Positions 1-8,016 of a stretch of 25,816 bases of DNA are shown here, piece after piece (position 1 is the first letter of the stretch; the number at the start of each line of letters is the position of its first letter). A model generated the notes under the pieces. That model saw only the letters and a list, made by a program, of their open reading frames with translations. It was not told the DNA's origin and ran no database searches. This DNA comes from JAFHCF01 sp048497495. GTDB lineage: Bacteria; Pseudomonadota; Alphaproteobacteria; Rhizobiales; Ancalomicrobiaceae. Both the position numbers and the translations under genes were made by a program. The stretch lies in NCBI GenBank assembly GCA_048497495.1, contig JAFHCF010000110.1, positions 1-25,816 on the forward strand, in the 5' to 3' direction.

Positions 1-50
1 GCCGGGGGCTCCTCGGCGGGTCGTCGTCGTTTCCGGGCGGCCGTCGTTCC

Positions 51-1898
51 TCAGAAATTCGGCAGACGGGAGACGATCAGGCGGGTCGCCGCAAGCGTCA
101 TGTGGCCGTAGTCGAAATGCATCGGGCCGCCCTCGGGGTCGAGCAGGCGGCACTCGTCGTCCGGGCATTCCACGTCCCAGGCGGAGACCCAGCCGGCGCC
201 CGCCGCCTTCACCACCGGCGCCATGGCGCGGTCGCGGTCGCGCCGTTCCATCAGCCGGCGCCGGCCGATGCGCTCGGGATCGCCCCACATCATCGCCGAG
301 GCGAGGAGGCGTGGCGTCTCGGCCTCGTATTCGACGACCGGGCCGATGACCACCACCTCGGCGCCGGTCGCCCGCATCCTTTCGATCTCGCGGTCGAGGA
401 TCTCGTCCTCGCCGGCGAGCCAACGGCCGGCGAGGACGATCACGTCGACCCGGTGGGTCGGCAGGAAGCGGTCGAGCACATAGGGGACGAGGTCGTTGCA
501 GTGGGATTCGGTCGACACCCCGTGCATCGGCCGGCAGGCGGCGCCGGTCGCCTGCATGACGTTCCAATCGGAATAGCGATCGGCGATCGCCCGCCAGTAC
601 TGGGCCGCGTGGCTGTCGCCGAAGACCAGCATGTTGCGCTTGGTCGAGCTCATCGCGAGGCAGTTCTCGCGATCGAAGACCATGCCGAGGCTGACGAAAC
701 AGGTGCCCTCGATGAACTGCGAGCGGTGAACCGGCGAGCCCTCGTAATGGGCGTAGGACGCGACCTTGCGCACCTCCGGCGGGTAGGTCCGCCAATGTTC
801 GGAATTGGCCGAAACGCCCCAGGCGCCGGCCGCCACCAGCGCCATGCAGGCGAGATTGAGGGCCAGGATCGGCCCCGACCGACCACCGCGCCAACCCCGC
901 ATCGCCGGCTGCTCGACCAGGCGATAGGAGAGTTCGGCCGCGACGATCGAGGCGGCGACGACGATCGCGGTATCGGCGAGCGTCAACGGCGCCTCGGTCC
1001 ACATCCGCCAGAAGGCGATGATCGGCCAATGCCAGAGGTAGAGCGAATAGGAGATGGCGCCGATACGACGCACCGGCGCCCAGGTGAAGAGCCGCGCCGT
1101 CACCGCCTCCGCGCCGTAGGCCGCGAGAAGCGCCGTGCCGACGGCCGGAAGCAGCCCCCAGGGGGCGGGAAAGAGGCTCGTCGCGCGGATCACCATCACG
1201 CCGAGGACGATCGCCGCGAGCCCGAGGAGCGCCAGTCCGTCGCGCGCCCGCGCCGAGGCGACCTTCGGCTGCGCCCCGAGCGCCACCAATCCGCCGAGCG
1301 CCAGCTCCCACACCCGGCTCGGCAGCAGATAGAAGGCGCTGGTCGGCGCGGTGATCGCCCAGTAGAGCGACAGCGCGAAGGACAGCGCCGCGACGCCCGC
1401 GAGGATCGCCACCATACGGTCGGCCGCGAAGCGGCGGATGCCGAGGAGGAGCAGCGGATAGAACAGGTAGAACTGTTGTTCGACGCCGAGCGACCAGGTG
1501 TGGAGCAGCGGCAGGGTCTCCGCCGCCGGGCCGAAATAGCCGGCGGCGAGCCAGAAGTGGATGTTGGAGACGAAACCTGCGGCGGCCGCCGCGCTCGCCG
1601 CGAGCGCGCGCAGATCGTCGGGAAACAGCATCCGCGTGCCGACCACCAGCACCACGGCGAGCATGACGAACACCGCCGGCAGGATGCGCACCGCCCGTCG
1701 CCGGTAGAAGTCGAGGAGCGAGAAGCGGCCGGCCTCGAGGTCGGGCAGGATGATCGAGGTGATCAGGAATCCGGAGATGACGTAGAACACGTCGACGCCG
1801 ATGAAGCCGCCGGCGATCGAGTGGAACCCGGCGTGGAAGAGCACGATCGGCACGATCGCCACCGCGCGCAGCCCCTCGATGTCGGCCCTGTACTTCAT
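51..1898 (-). CDS. Acyltransferase 3 family membrane protein with C-terminal SGNH domain (OafA/YrhL type)
   Basis: Predicted 615-residue inner-membrane O-acyltransferase that would transfer acyl (usually acetyl) groups to a surface or periplasmic glycan. The N-terminus matches the acyltransferase-3 start (YRADIEGLRAVAI, then a conserved His in LFHAG), followed by about ten hydrophobic segments to roughly residue 365. The C-terminal part is an SGNH hydrolase-like domain: GDSH at residues 427-430 holds the nucleophile Ser429, and D596/H599 in the last 25 residues fit the catalytic Asp-His pair. The start at 1898 is chosen because it begins exactly at the family N-terminus and follows a purine-rich GGGGGGAC ribosome site; a longer in-frame extension upstream is low-complexity and unlike the family. 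It lies 168 bases after nasA on the same strand, but nothing links it functionally to nitrate use. The glycan substrate cannot be told from sequence. Confidence 0.9.
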   Translation of the reverse strand: MKYRADIEGLRAVAIVPIVLFHAGFHSIAGGFIGVDVFYVISGFLITSIILPDLEAGRFSLLDFYRRRAVRILPAVFVMLAVVLVVGTRMLFPDDLRALAASAAAAAGFVSNIHFWLAAGYFGPAAETLPLLHTWSLGVEQQFYLFYPLLLLGIRRFAADRMVAILAGVAALSFALSLYWAITAPTSAFYLLPSRVWELALGGLVALGAQPKVASARARDGLALLGLAAIVLGVMVIRATSLFPAPWGLLPAVGTALLAAYGAEAVTARLFTWAPVRRIGAISYSLYLWHWPIIAFWRMWTEAPLTLADTAIVVAASIVAAELSYRLVEQPAMRGWRGGRSGPILALNLACMALVAAGAWGVSANSEHWRTYPPEVRKVASYAHYEGSPVHRSQFIEGTCFVSLGMVFDRENCLAMSSTKRNMLVFGDSHAAQYWRAIADRYSDWNVMQATGAACRPMHGVSTESHCNDLVPYVLDRFLPTHRVDVIVLAGRWLAGEDEILDREIERMRATGAEVVVIGPVVEYEAETPRLLASAMMWGDPERIGRRRLMERRDRDRAMAPVVKAAGAGWVSAWDVECPDDECRLLDPEGGPMHFDYGHMTLAATRLIVSRLPNF

Positions 1899-2066
1899 TC
1901 CCGTCCCCCCTGAGACCGATGATCCGAGGCGAGGGACGAAGCCGACGCGACCGGCCGATCGACGCAACGCGCCCCGGCCGGCGGCGCGACGATAGGGCGG
2001 CGATCGGGCCCGATCAAGCCGAAGGGACGTGCATTTCGACGCCACGGCGATACGCCGCCGCGCCCG

Positions 2067-4751
2067 TCACTCCGCCGCCTCGGCATTGCTCGCGCCGCCG
2101 CGCATCTCGGTGATGATCTGGGCGACCTCGGGTCGGCAGGAGCCGCAATTGGTGCCGGCGGAGAGCCGCTCGCCGATCGCCGCCACGGTGTGGCAACCGT
2201 GGGCGACCGCCTTGCGGATCTGGTTGGCGCCGACGCCGAAACAACTGCAGACCTTACGGCCAGGGTCCTCCACCGCGTCGCCGGGTCGGCCGGCGAGGAG
2301 GCTCGTCGCCTCGGCGGCGATGAGGGGGGCGGCGAAGCGGGCGCAGAGCCAATCGCGAGCGACCTCGACCGGCTCGGTGGCGACGAAGAGCAGGCCGACC
2401 ACCTCGCCGGCGCGGATCGCCGCCAGCCGGGTCCGGCCGTGACGCGGGTCGGTGAAGCGGACGAGGTCGGCCCCAGCGCCGAAGAGGTCCTCGGCGAGTT
2501 CGTCCCAGGTCTCGGGGGTGGCGAGCCCCGCGAGTTCGATCCGTTCGCCGCCGGGGATGCGGGCCCTCGCCCAATAGTCGGCGGAAATCCGCGTCGTCGC
2601 GGCGCGGGTCAGCGCGAAGCCGTACCACCGGGCGGGAAAGGGCGTGACCGCGACGGTGGTCGCCTTCGATTCCGGTTGGCCGGAGATTGGATCGGTCTGC
2701 GGCGCCACCAACGCGCCGATGCGGGCGGATGAGGCGTATCGGTCGGTCCAGTGGATCGGCACGAAGACCGACCCGAGCCGCTGGCGCTCGGTGACGAGGG
2801 CGCGGACCACCACCTCGGCGCGGCCGTTGGCGACACGGACCAGGCTCGCCGGCGCGATCGCGAGCCGGGCGGCGTCGGCCGGCGCGATCTCGGCGAAGGG
2901 CTCGGCGATGTGGCCGGAGAGCGTCGGCGCCACGGCGGTGCGGGTCATGGTGTGCCACTGGTCGCGAATGCGCCCGGTATTGAGGCGGAACGGCAATTCG
3001 GGCGTCGGCACCGAGCGCGGCGGGCGGTGGGCCGTGGCGATGAAACGGCCACGGCCGTCGGGGGTGAAGAAGTGGCCGTCGGCGAAGAAGCGCTTCGGCC
3101 CGTTGGGAGCGGCCTCGCCGGCGCGGCGCGGCCACTGGAACGGCGCCAGCGCCTCGAAACCGTCGTCGGTGAGATCGGCGAAGCCGGAGATGTCGAAATC
3201 GCGGGCGATCTCGGGGCGATGGCCGGAGAGCGCGGCGTGTTCGCGAAACACCGCCGCCACGTTCGGCCAGTCGAAAGCCCGCGGCCAGCCGAGGCGCTTG
3301 CCGACTTCGGCGAGCGCCCACCAGTCCGCTCGCGCCTCGCCCGCCGGCGTCTTGAAGCCGCGCTGGCGTGAGATCCGCCGCTCCGAATTGGTCACGGTGC
3401 CGTCCTTCTCGCCCCAGGCGAGCGCCGGCAGCAGGACGTGGGCGAGTTCGGTGGTGTCGGTCGAGGCGACCACGTCGGAGACGACGACGAAGGGACAGGA
3501 GCGAAGCGCGGCCCTCACACGATCGGCGTCCGGCAGGCTGTCGACCGGGTTGGTCGCCATGATCCACAGCGCCTTGATGCGGCCGTCGGCCACCGCCTGG
3601 AACAGGTCGACCGCCTTGTGGCCGGGGGTCGCGGCGATCGTCGGCGAGGCCCAAAAATCCCGCACCAGGGCGCGGTGGGTCGGGTCGGCCAGTTCGAGAT
3701 GGGCGGCGAGTTGGTTCGCCAGCCCGCCGACCTCGCGGCCGCCCATGGCGTTGGGCTGGCCGGTGACCGAGAACGGCCCCATGCCCTCCCGGCCGATGCG
3801 GCCGGTGAGGAGGTGGCAATTGAGGATGGCGTTGACCTTGTCGGTGCCGGCCGAGGACTGGTTGACCCCCTGGCTGAAGACCGTGACGGTCTTATCCGTC
3901 GTCGCGAACAGGTCGTAGAAGGCGGCGACGTCGGCCGCCGCGAGGCCGGTGACCCGCGCCACCTCGGCCGGATCGGCGAAGGGGGCGGCGGCGTCGAGGG
4001 CGGCGTCGAGGCCGGCGGTATGATCGGCGACGAAGGCGGCGTCGCGCTTGCCCGCCCGCTCGAGGTGGACGAGCAGACCGGCGAAGAGGGCGACGTCGGA
4101 GCCGGGCTCGAGGCCGAGATGGAGATCGGCGATGTCGTCGGTGGCGGTGACGCGGGGGTCGATGTTGACCACCTTCATCGTCGGCCGGGCGAGCTTGGCG
4201 GCGGCGATGCGCTGGTGGAGGATCGGGTGGCACCAGGCGAGGTTGGAGCCGGTGAGGACCACCAGATCGGCGGTGTCGAGGTCCTCGTAGACGCCGGGCA
4301 CGGTGTCGGAGCCGAAGGCGCGCTTGTGGCCGGCGACCGAGGAGGCCATGCACAGGCGCGAATTGGTGTCGATGTTGGCGGTGCCGACGAAGCCCTTCAT
4401 CAGCTTGTTGGCGACGTAATAGTCCTCGGTGAGGATCTGGCCGGAGACGTAGAGCGCCACCGAATCTGGGCCGTGTTCGGCGATGGTTTCGGCGAAGCGG
4501 GCGGCGATCGTGTCGAGCGCCCGATCCCAGGAGACGCGGGCGCCGTCGATCGAGGGAAAGAGCAGCCGTCCGTCGTGCGCCAACGTCTCGGCCAGCGCCG
4601 AGCCCTTGACGCAGAGCCGGCCGAAATTCGCCGGATGATCGGGATCGCCGGAGATCGTCACGCCGCCATCGGCATGGGTCGCGGCCTCGACGCCGCAGCC
4701 GGTGCCGCAATAGGGGCAGGTGGTGAGGACGGTGCGGACGATTTCGGACAT
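2067..4751 (-). CDS. nasA: Assimilatory nitrate reductase catalytic subunit
   Basis: An 894-residue cytoplasmic molybdopterin (bis-MGD) enzyme reducing nitrate to nitrite. The N-terminal [4Fe-4S] motif is C12-x2-C15-x3-C19 with C47 as the fourth ligand, and C134 (in RLCMASS) is the expected Mo ligand of the Nas/Nap group. Molybdopterin oxidoreductase and dinucleotide-binding domains follow. The C-terminus carries a BFD-like [2Fe-2S] domain with C835, C837, C869 and C872, typical of NasA rather than periplasmic NapA; there is no Tat signal. The start at 4751 (MSEIVRT) has a GAGGAGA ribosome site and sits just before the Fe-S motif; a further in-frame extension upstream runs into intergenic repeats and is rejected. 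It is co-directional with nirBD but 404 bases downstream of nirD. No separate flavoprotein electron donor (NasB/NasC type) is seen in the window. Confidence 0.95.
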   Translation of the reverse strand: MSEIVRTVLTTCPYCGTGCGVEAATHADGGVTISGDPDHPANFGRLCVKGSALAETLAHDGRLLFPSIDGARVSWDRALDTIAARFAETIAEHGPDSVALYVSGQILTEDYYVANKLMKGFVGTANIDTNSRLCMASSVAGHKRAFGSDTVPGVYEDLDTADLVVLTGSNLAWCHPILHQRIAAAKLARPTMKVVNIDPRVTATDDIADLHLGLEPGSDVALFAGLLVHLERAGKRDAAFVADHTAGLDAALDAAAPFADPAEVARVTGLAAADVAAFYDLFATTDKTVTVFSQGVNQSSAGTDKVNAILNCHLLTGRIGREGMGPFSVTGQPNAMGGREVGGLANQLAAHLELADPTHRALVRDFWASPTIAATPGHKAVDLFQAVADGRIKALWIMATNPVDSLPDADRVRAALRSCPFVVVSDVVASTDTTELAHVLLPALAWGEKDGTVTNSERRISRQRGFKTPAGEARADWWALAEVGKRLGWPRAFDWPNVAAVFREHAALSGHRPEIARDFDISGFADLTDDGFEALAPFQWPRRAGEAAPNGPKRFFADGHFFTPDGRGRFIATAHRPPRSVPTPELPFRLNTGRIRDQWHTMTRTAVAPTLSGHIAEPFAEIAPADAARLAIAPASLVRVANGRAEVVVRALVTERQRLGSVFVPIHWTDRYASSARIGALVAPQTDPISGQPESKATTVAVTPFPARWYGFALTRAATTRISADYWARARIPGGERIELAGLATPETWDELAEDLFGAGADLVRFTDPRHGRTRLAAIRAGEVVGLLFVATEPVEVARDWLCARFAAPLIAAEATSLLAGRPGDAVEDPGRKVCSCFGVGANQIRKAVAHGCHTVAAIGERLSAGTNCGSCRPEVAQIITEMRGGASNAEAAE

Positions 4752-4850
4752 GAATGTCTCCTCGCCGGCGTGTGTCGCAGGCGTCGGGATGGACGGGTGT
4801 CGGGGTATTCCGGGGGGCTTCGGCGGATTACCGAGCCGAGAGGCCCTGCC

Positions 4851-4889
4851 CCCCCCTCTCTGTCTCTCCCCCTCCAGGGGGGAGAGGAC
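4851..4889 (+). repeat. Dispersed palindromic repeat, copy A
   Basis: This copy matches the reverse complement of 5002-5040 at 36 of 39 positions by hand alignment. Its core is itself a hairpin (CTCTCCCCC, loop TCCA, GGGGGAGAG), so either strand could fold in RNA. Confidence 0.75.
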
Positions 4890-5001
4890 CCTGGGGAGAT
4901 CGTCTTCGTCACACGACGGCCTCGCGTCTCGAGACTGCCTTGACCGGTCGGCTGCCTCACCGGGCCACCGAAGCCGGTTTGGCGAAGGCCCTCGCCAGTT
5001 C

Positions 5002-5040
5002 GTCCCCTCCCCCCTGGAGGGGGAGGGACAGGGAGGGGGG
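5002..5040 (-). repeat. Dispersed palindromic repeat, copy B (inverted)
   Basis: Inverted partner of copy A at 4851-4889, with three differences; the two copies are separated by 112 bases. The internal CCCCTCC/GGAGGGG hairpin is retained, and one of the substitutions lies within a stem arm. Confidence 0.75.
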
Positions 5041-5083
5041 CTCGGCGCTTCCACTCGGGCGCGGATGAATGAGGACGAGCCCC

Positions 5084-5130
5084 CTCATCCGACCCTTCGG
5101 GCCACCTTCTCCCGCAAGGGGATGAAGGGA
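5084..5130. repeat. Two-hairpin intergenic element
   Basis: A CCC-TTC-GGG mini-hairpin (5093-5101) is followed by a second hairpin with arms CCTTC (5105-5109) and GAAGG (5124-5128) around CCC/GGG. From memory this two-hairpin pattern resembles a frequent rhizobial intergenic repeat; I could not run a search. It lies about 25 bases downstream of the nirD stop, so it may also act as a transcript 3' end. Confidence 0.55.
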
Positions 5131-5155
5131 CATCCCGGGGGCTCGCGCTCTCCCC

Positions 5156-5494
5156 TCACTCCGCCGCCGCCCTCACCTCCGCGACATACAAGCGGACGTG
5201 ACCGCCCTCGATCTTCACGGCGAACTCCGCCGCGCAGCCCTGGTCGGCGCCGGTGGCTTGCCCGGTCTCCAGGTCGATCACCCAGTTGTGTAGCGGACAC
5301 GCCACCTTGCGGCCGTGGACGATGCCGTCGGCGAGCGGGCCGCCCTTGTGGGGGCAGCGGTTCTCGAGGGCGAAGACGTGGTCGTCGGCGGTGCGGAACA
5401 CCGCGATCTCGTGACCGCGAACCCGGACGGTGCGGGCGCCGCGCGGCGGGATGTCGGCGAGCGTGCCGATGACGAACCAATTGCCGTCGGGCAT
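5156..5494 (-). CDS. nirD: Nitrite reductase (NADH) small subunit
   Basis: A 112-residue Rieske-fold protein, the small subunit that partners NirB in NADH-dependent reduction of nitrite to ammonium in the cytoplasm. The sequence keeps a complete Rieske ligand set, C47-P-H49 and C66-P-L-H69 with 16 residues between, so it may bind a [2Fe-2S] cluster; several NirD proteins, including that of E. coli, are described as lacking these ligands. The start at 5494 is preferred because AGGAGGG lies at ideal spacing. An upstream ATG at 5521 overlaps the nirB stop (ATGA) and would add nine residues; translational coupling from it is possible. It follows nirB by 23 bases, so the two are surely cotranscribed. 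Confidence 0.95.
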   Translation of the reverse strand: MPDGNWFVIGTLADIPPRGARTVRVRGHEIAVFRTADDHVFALENRCPHKGGPLADGIVHGRKVACPLHNWVIDLETGQATGADQGCAAEFAVKIEGGHVRLYVAEVRAAAE

Positions 5495-5517
5495 GGGATT
5501 TCCCTCCTGTCGCGGGT

Positions 5518-7977
5518 TCATTCGGCCGCCAGCGCCGGCATGATGGTGATCGGGGTGAATTCGTGGGCCTCGTGTCCGGCGACGCGTTCGTGCCAGGGAT
5601 CGATCTGGGCGAAGGACTGGGAGAGGAGGAAGCGCCGGTAGAGCGCCGTGCGGCCCTCCGCGTCGTCGATGATGGCGGCGCGGATGGTGGCGAGGCCGAT
5701 CCGCTCCGACCATTTGTAGATCCGCTCGAGGTACCAGGCGCCCTCGCGATACATCTGCAGCACCGCCGCGCAGTACTCGAGCACCTCGGCCTCGGACTCG
5801 ACGTGGCCGAGGAGGTCGGTGGCGCGCACATGCAGGCCGGCGGCGCCGGAGATGTGGAGATCGAAGCCGCTATCGACGCAGATGACGCCGATGTCCTTGA
5901 CCGTCGCCTCCGAGCAGTTGCGCGGGCAGCCGGAGACCGCGAGCTTGACCTTGGCCGGGGTCCAGGACCCCCACATCAACTTCTCGAGGTCGATACCGAG
6001 CCGCATCGCGTATTGGGTGCCGAAGCGGCACCAATCCTTGCCGACGCAGGTCTTCACCGTGCGCAGGCCCTTGGCGTAGGCGTGGCCCGAGACCAGTCCG
6101 GCATCGTTGAGATCCGACCAGATCGCCGGCAGGTTCTCCTTCTTGATGCCGAGCAGGTCGATGCGCTGACCGCCGGTCATCTTCACCGTCGGCACCCGGT
6201 GCTTCTCGGCGATGTCGGCGATGGCGCGCAACTCGGCCGGCGTGGTCAGCCCGCCCCACATTCGCGGCACCACCGAGAAGGTGCCGTCCTTCTGGATGTT
6301 GGCGTGGACGCGCTCGTTGACGAAGCGCGAGCGGCTGTCGTCCTGGTATTCGCCGGGCCAGTCGCAGACCAGATAGTAGTTGAGGGCCGGGCGGCACGAG
6401 GCGCAGCCGCAGGAGGTCTTCCAGCCGAGTTCCTGCATCACCGCCGGGATCGACTTCAGTGCCTTGGCGCGGATGAAGCCGCGGACCTCGCCGTGGGTGA
6501 GGTCGGTGCATTTGCACATCGTCTTGCGCGACGGCCCGGCGAAGTCCTCGCCGAGGGTCACCGCCAGCACCTGCTCGACCTTGGCGGTGCACTGGCCACA
6601 GGAGGCGGACGCCTTGGTCACCGCCCTCACCTCTTCCAGGCTGGTCAACCCCTTCGACGTGATGGCTATGACGATGGCGCCCTTGCAAACGCCGTTGCAG
6701 CCGCAGATTTCCGCATCATCCGGCAAGGCTGCAACGGCCGCCGTAGGGTCCAGGGGGGAGCCCCCCTGATAGGCCTGGCCGAAGATCAGGGTGTCGCGCA
6801 TCGGCGTGACGTCGGTCTGTTTCTTCAGCAGGTCGAAGAACCAAGATCCGTCGCCGGTCTCGCCGTAGAGGACGGCGCCGACGATACGGCCCTGGTCGAG
6901 CACCAGCCGCTTGTAGACGCCGCGGGCGGGGTCGCGCAGGACGATCTCGTCCTTGTCGTCGGCTTCGGCGAAGTCGCCGGCCGAGAACAGGTCGATGCCG
7001 GTGACCTTGAGCTTGGTCGAGGTGACCGAGCCGGTGTAGGCGGCGTCCTCGCCGGAAAGCGTCGCGGCGAGCACCTTGCCCATCTCGTAGAGGGGGGCGA
7101 CCAGACCGTAGCAGGCGCCGCGATGCTCGACGCATTCGCCGACCGCGAAGACGGACGGATCGGAAGTCCGCATCTGGTCGTCGACGACGACGCCGCGATT
7201 GACGCCGAGGCCGATCTCCTTCGCCAGCCGGGCGTTCGGCCGGATGCCGACCGCCATGACGACGAGGTTCGCGGCGATTACCCGCCCATCGGCGAGTTCG
7301 ACGCCGGCGACGGCGGTCTCGCCGAGGATCGCCTTGGTATTGGCCCGGGTCACCACCTCGATGCCGCGCGTCTCGATCGCCTTTTGCAGCAGGTAGCCGG
7401 CGGAAGGGTCGAGCTGGCGTTCCATCAGCGTCGGCATCAGGTGGATGACCGAGACGGTCATGCCCTTGGCCTGAAGTCCGGCCGCCGCCTCGAGGCCGAG
7501 CAGGCCGCCGCCGATGACCACGGCATGGCCGCCGCCCGCCGCAACCTCGAGCATCGCCTCGACGTCGTCGAGATCGCGGAAGGTGACGACGCCGGGGAGC
7601 CTGGCGCCGGGCACCGGGATGACGAAGGGATCGGAGCCGGTGGCGAGGATCAGCTTGTCGTAGCGCGCCACCTTGCCCGAGGCGGCGGTGACCGTCTTCA
7701 ACGCGCGATCGACCGCGACGACGGTCTCGCCGCGCTCCAGCCGGACGCCGTTCGCGGCGTACCAATCCTCGTCGTGGATGACGATGTCCCGGTACTGCTT
7801 CTCGCCGGCGAGCACCGGCGACAACATGATGCGGTTGTAGTTCACCCGCGGCTCGGCGCCGAAGACGGTGACGCCGTAGCGGCCGGGGGCTCGCGCGAAG
7901 AGTTCCTCGAGGGTGCGGCCGGCGGCCATGCCGTTGCCGACGACGACCAGTCTTTCGAGGGAAGAGACGATGTTCAT
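5518..7977 (-). CDS. nirB: Nitrite reductase (NADH) large subunit
   Basis: An 819-residue cytoplasmic siroheme enzyme carrying out six-electron reduction of nitrite to ammonium with NADH. Domains in order: FAD-binding (GNGMAAG near residue 14), NADH-binding (GGGLLGLE near residue 155), a first BFD-like [2Fe-2S] domain beginning at C425/C427, a second BFD-like cysteine cluster beginning at C488, then the nitrite/sulfite reductase half. The siroheme-[4Fe-4S] ligands fit C644-x5-C650 and C684-x3-C688 (GCPRNC). Length is normal for the family. The start at 7977 has GGAGG about six bases upstream and begins directly at the FAD domain. It lies 39 bases after the double-ATPase gene and 23 bases before nirD, within the nitrate transport and reduction operon. 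Siroheme synthase (cysG), often next door, is absent here. Confidence 0.97.
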   Translation of the reverse strand: MNIVSSLERLVVVGNGMAAGRTLEELFARAPGRYGVTVFGAEPRVNYNRIMLSPVLAGEKQYRDIVIHDEDWYAANGVRLERGETVVAVDRALKTVTAASGKVARYDKLILATGSDPFVIPVPGARLPGVVTFRDLDDVEAMLEVAAGGGHAVVIGGGLLGLEAAAGLQAKGMTVSVIHLMPTLMERQLDPSAGYLLQKAIETRGIEVVTRANTKAILGETAVAGVELADGRVIAANLVVMAVGIRPNARLAKEIGLGVNRGVVVDDQMRTSDPSVFAVGECVEHRGACYGLVAPLYEMGKVLAATLSGEDAAYTGSVTSTKLKVTGIDLFSAGDFAEADDKDEIVLRDPARGVYKRLVLDQGRIVGAVLYGETGDGSWFFDLLKKQTDVTPMRDTLIFGQAYQGGSPLDPTAAVAALPDDAEICGCNGVCKGAIVIAITSKGLTSLEEVRAVTKASASCGQCTAKVEQVLAVTLGEDFAGPSRKTMCKCTDLTHGEVRGFIRAKALKSIPAVMQELGWKTSCGCASCRPALNYYLVCDWPGEYQDDSRSRFVNERVHANIQKDGTFSVVPRMWGGLTTPAELRAIADIAEKHRVPTVKMTGGQRIDLLGIKKENLPAIWSDLNDAGLVSGHAYAKGLRTVKTCVGKDWCRFGTQYAMRLGIDLEKLMWGSWTPAKVKLAVSGCPRNCSEATVKDIGVICVDSGFDLHISGAAGLHVRATDLLGHVESEAEVLEYCAAVLQMYREGAWYLERIYKWSERIGLATIRAAIIDDAEGRTALYRRFLLSQSFAQIDPWHERVAGHEAHEFTPITIMPALAAE

Positions 7978-8016
7978 GAATGCCTCCGTCGGGCGGTCCG
8001 CGACCGGACCGGGCCG

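Larger units (their letters stand above)
4752..5155. repeat. Intergenic repeat cluster between nirD and nasA
   Basis: This 404-base gene-free stretch is a patchwork of GC-rich palindromes. It contains an inverted pair of about 39 bases (4851-4889 and 5002-5040) and an adjacent hairpin element at 5084-5130, with unremarkable sequence between. No coding potential is seen apart from artificial extensions of the neighbouring genes. Elements of this look are common as dispersed repeats in Hyphomicrobiales genomes. Whether nasA is cotranscribed through this block or has its own promoter cannot be told; no convincing promoter was found. Confidence 0.7.

Noticed and set aside
2002..2015. Perfect 14-base palindrome GATCGGGCCCGATC between nasA and the acyltransferase gene
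   Set aside because: Palindromes of GATC/GGGCCC type arise easily at this GC content; position gives no clear regulatory meaning, so it is not listed as a feature.
2045..2057. CGGCG-ATA-CGCCG hairpin just after the nasA stop
   Set aside because: Stem of only five bases, no U-run; too weak to call a terminator.
4752..5054. A 101-residue N-terminal extension of NasA
   Set aside because: It runs through the intergenic repeats, while the internal ATG at 4751 has a good ribosome site and the family N-terminus.
4849..5130. Possible CRISPR-like repeat array
   Set aside because: Only two inverted copies of the main element and one unrelated hairpin element; no direct, regularly spaced repeats and no cas genes.
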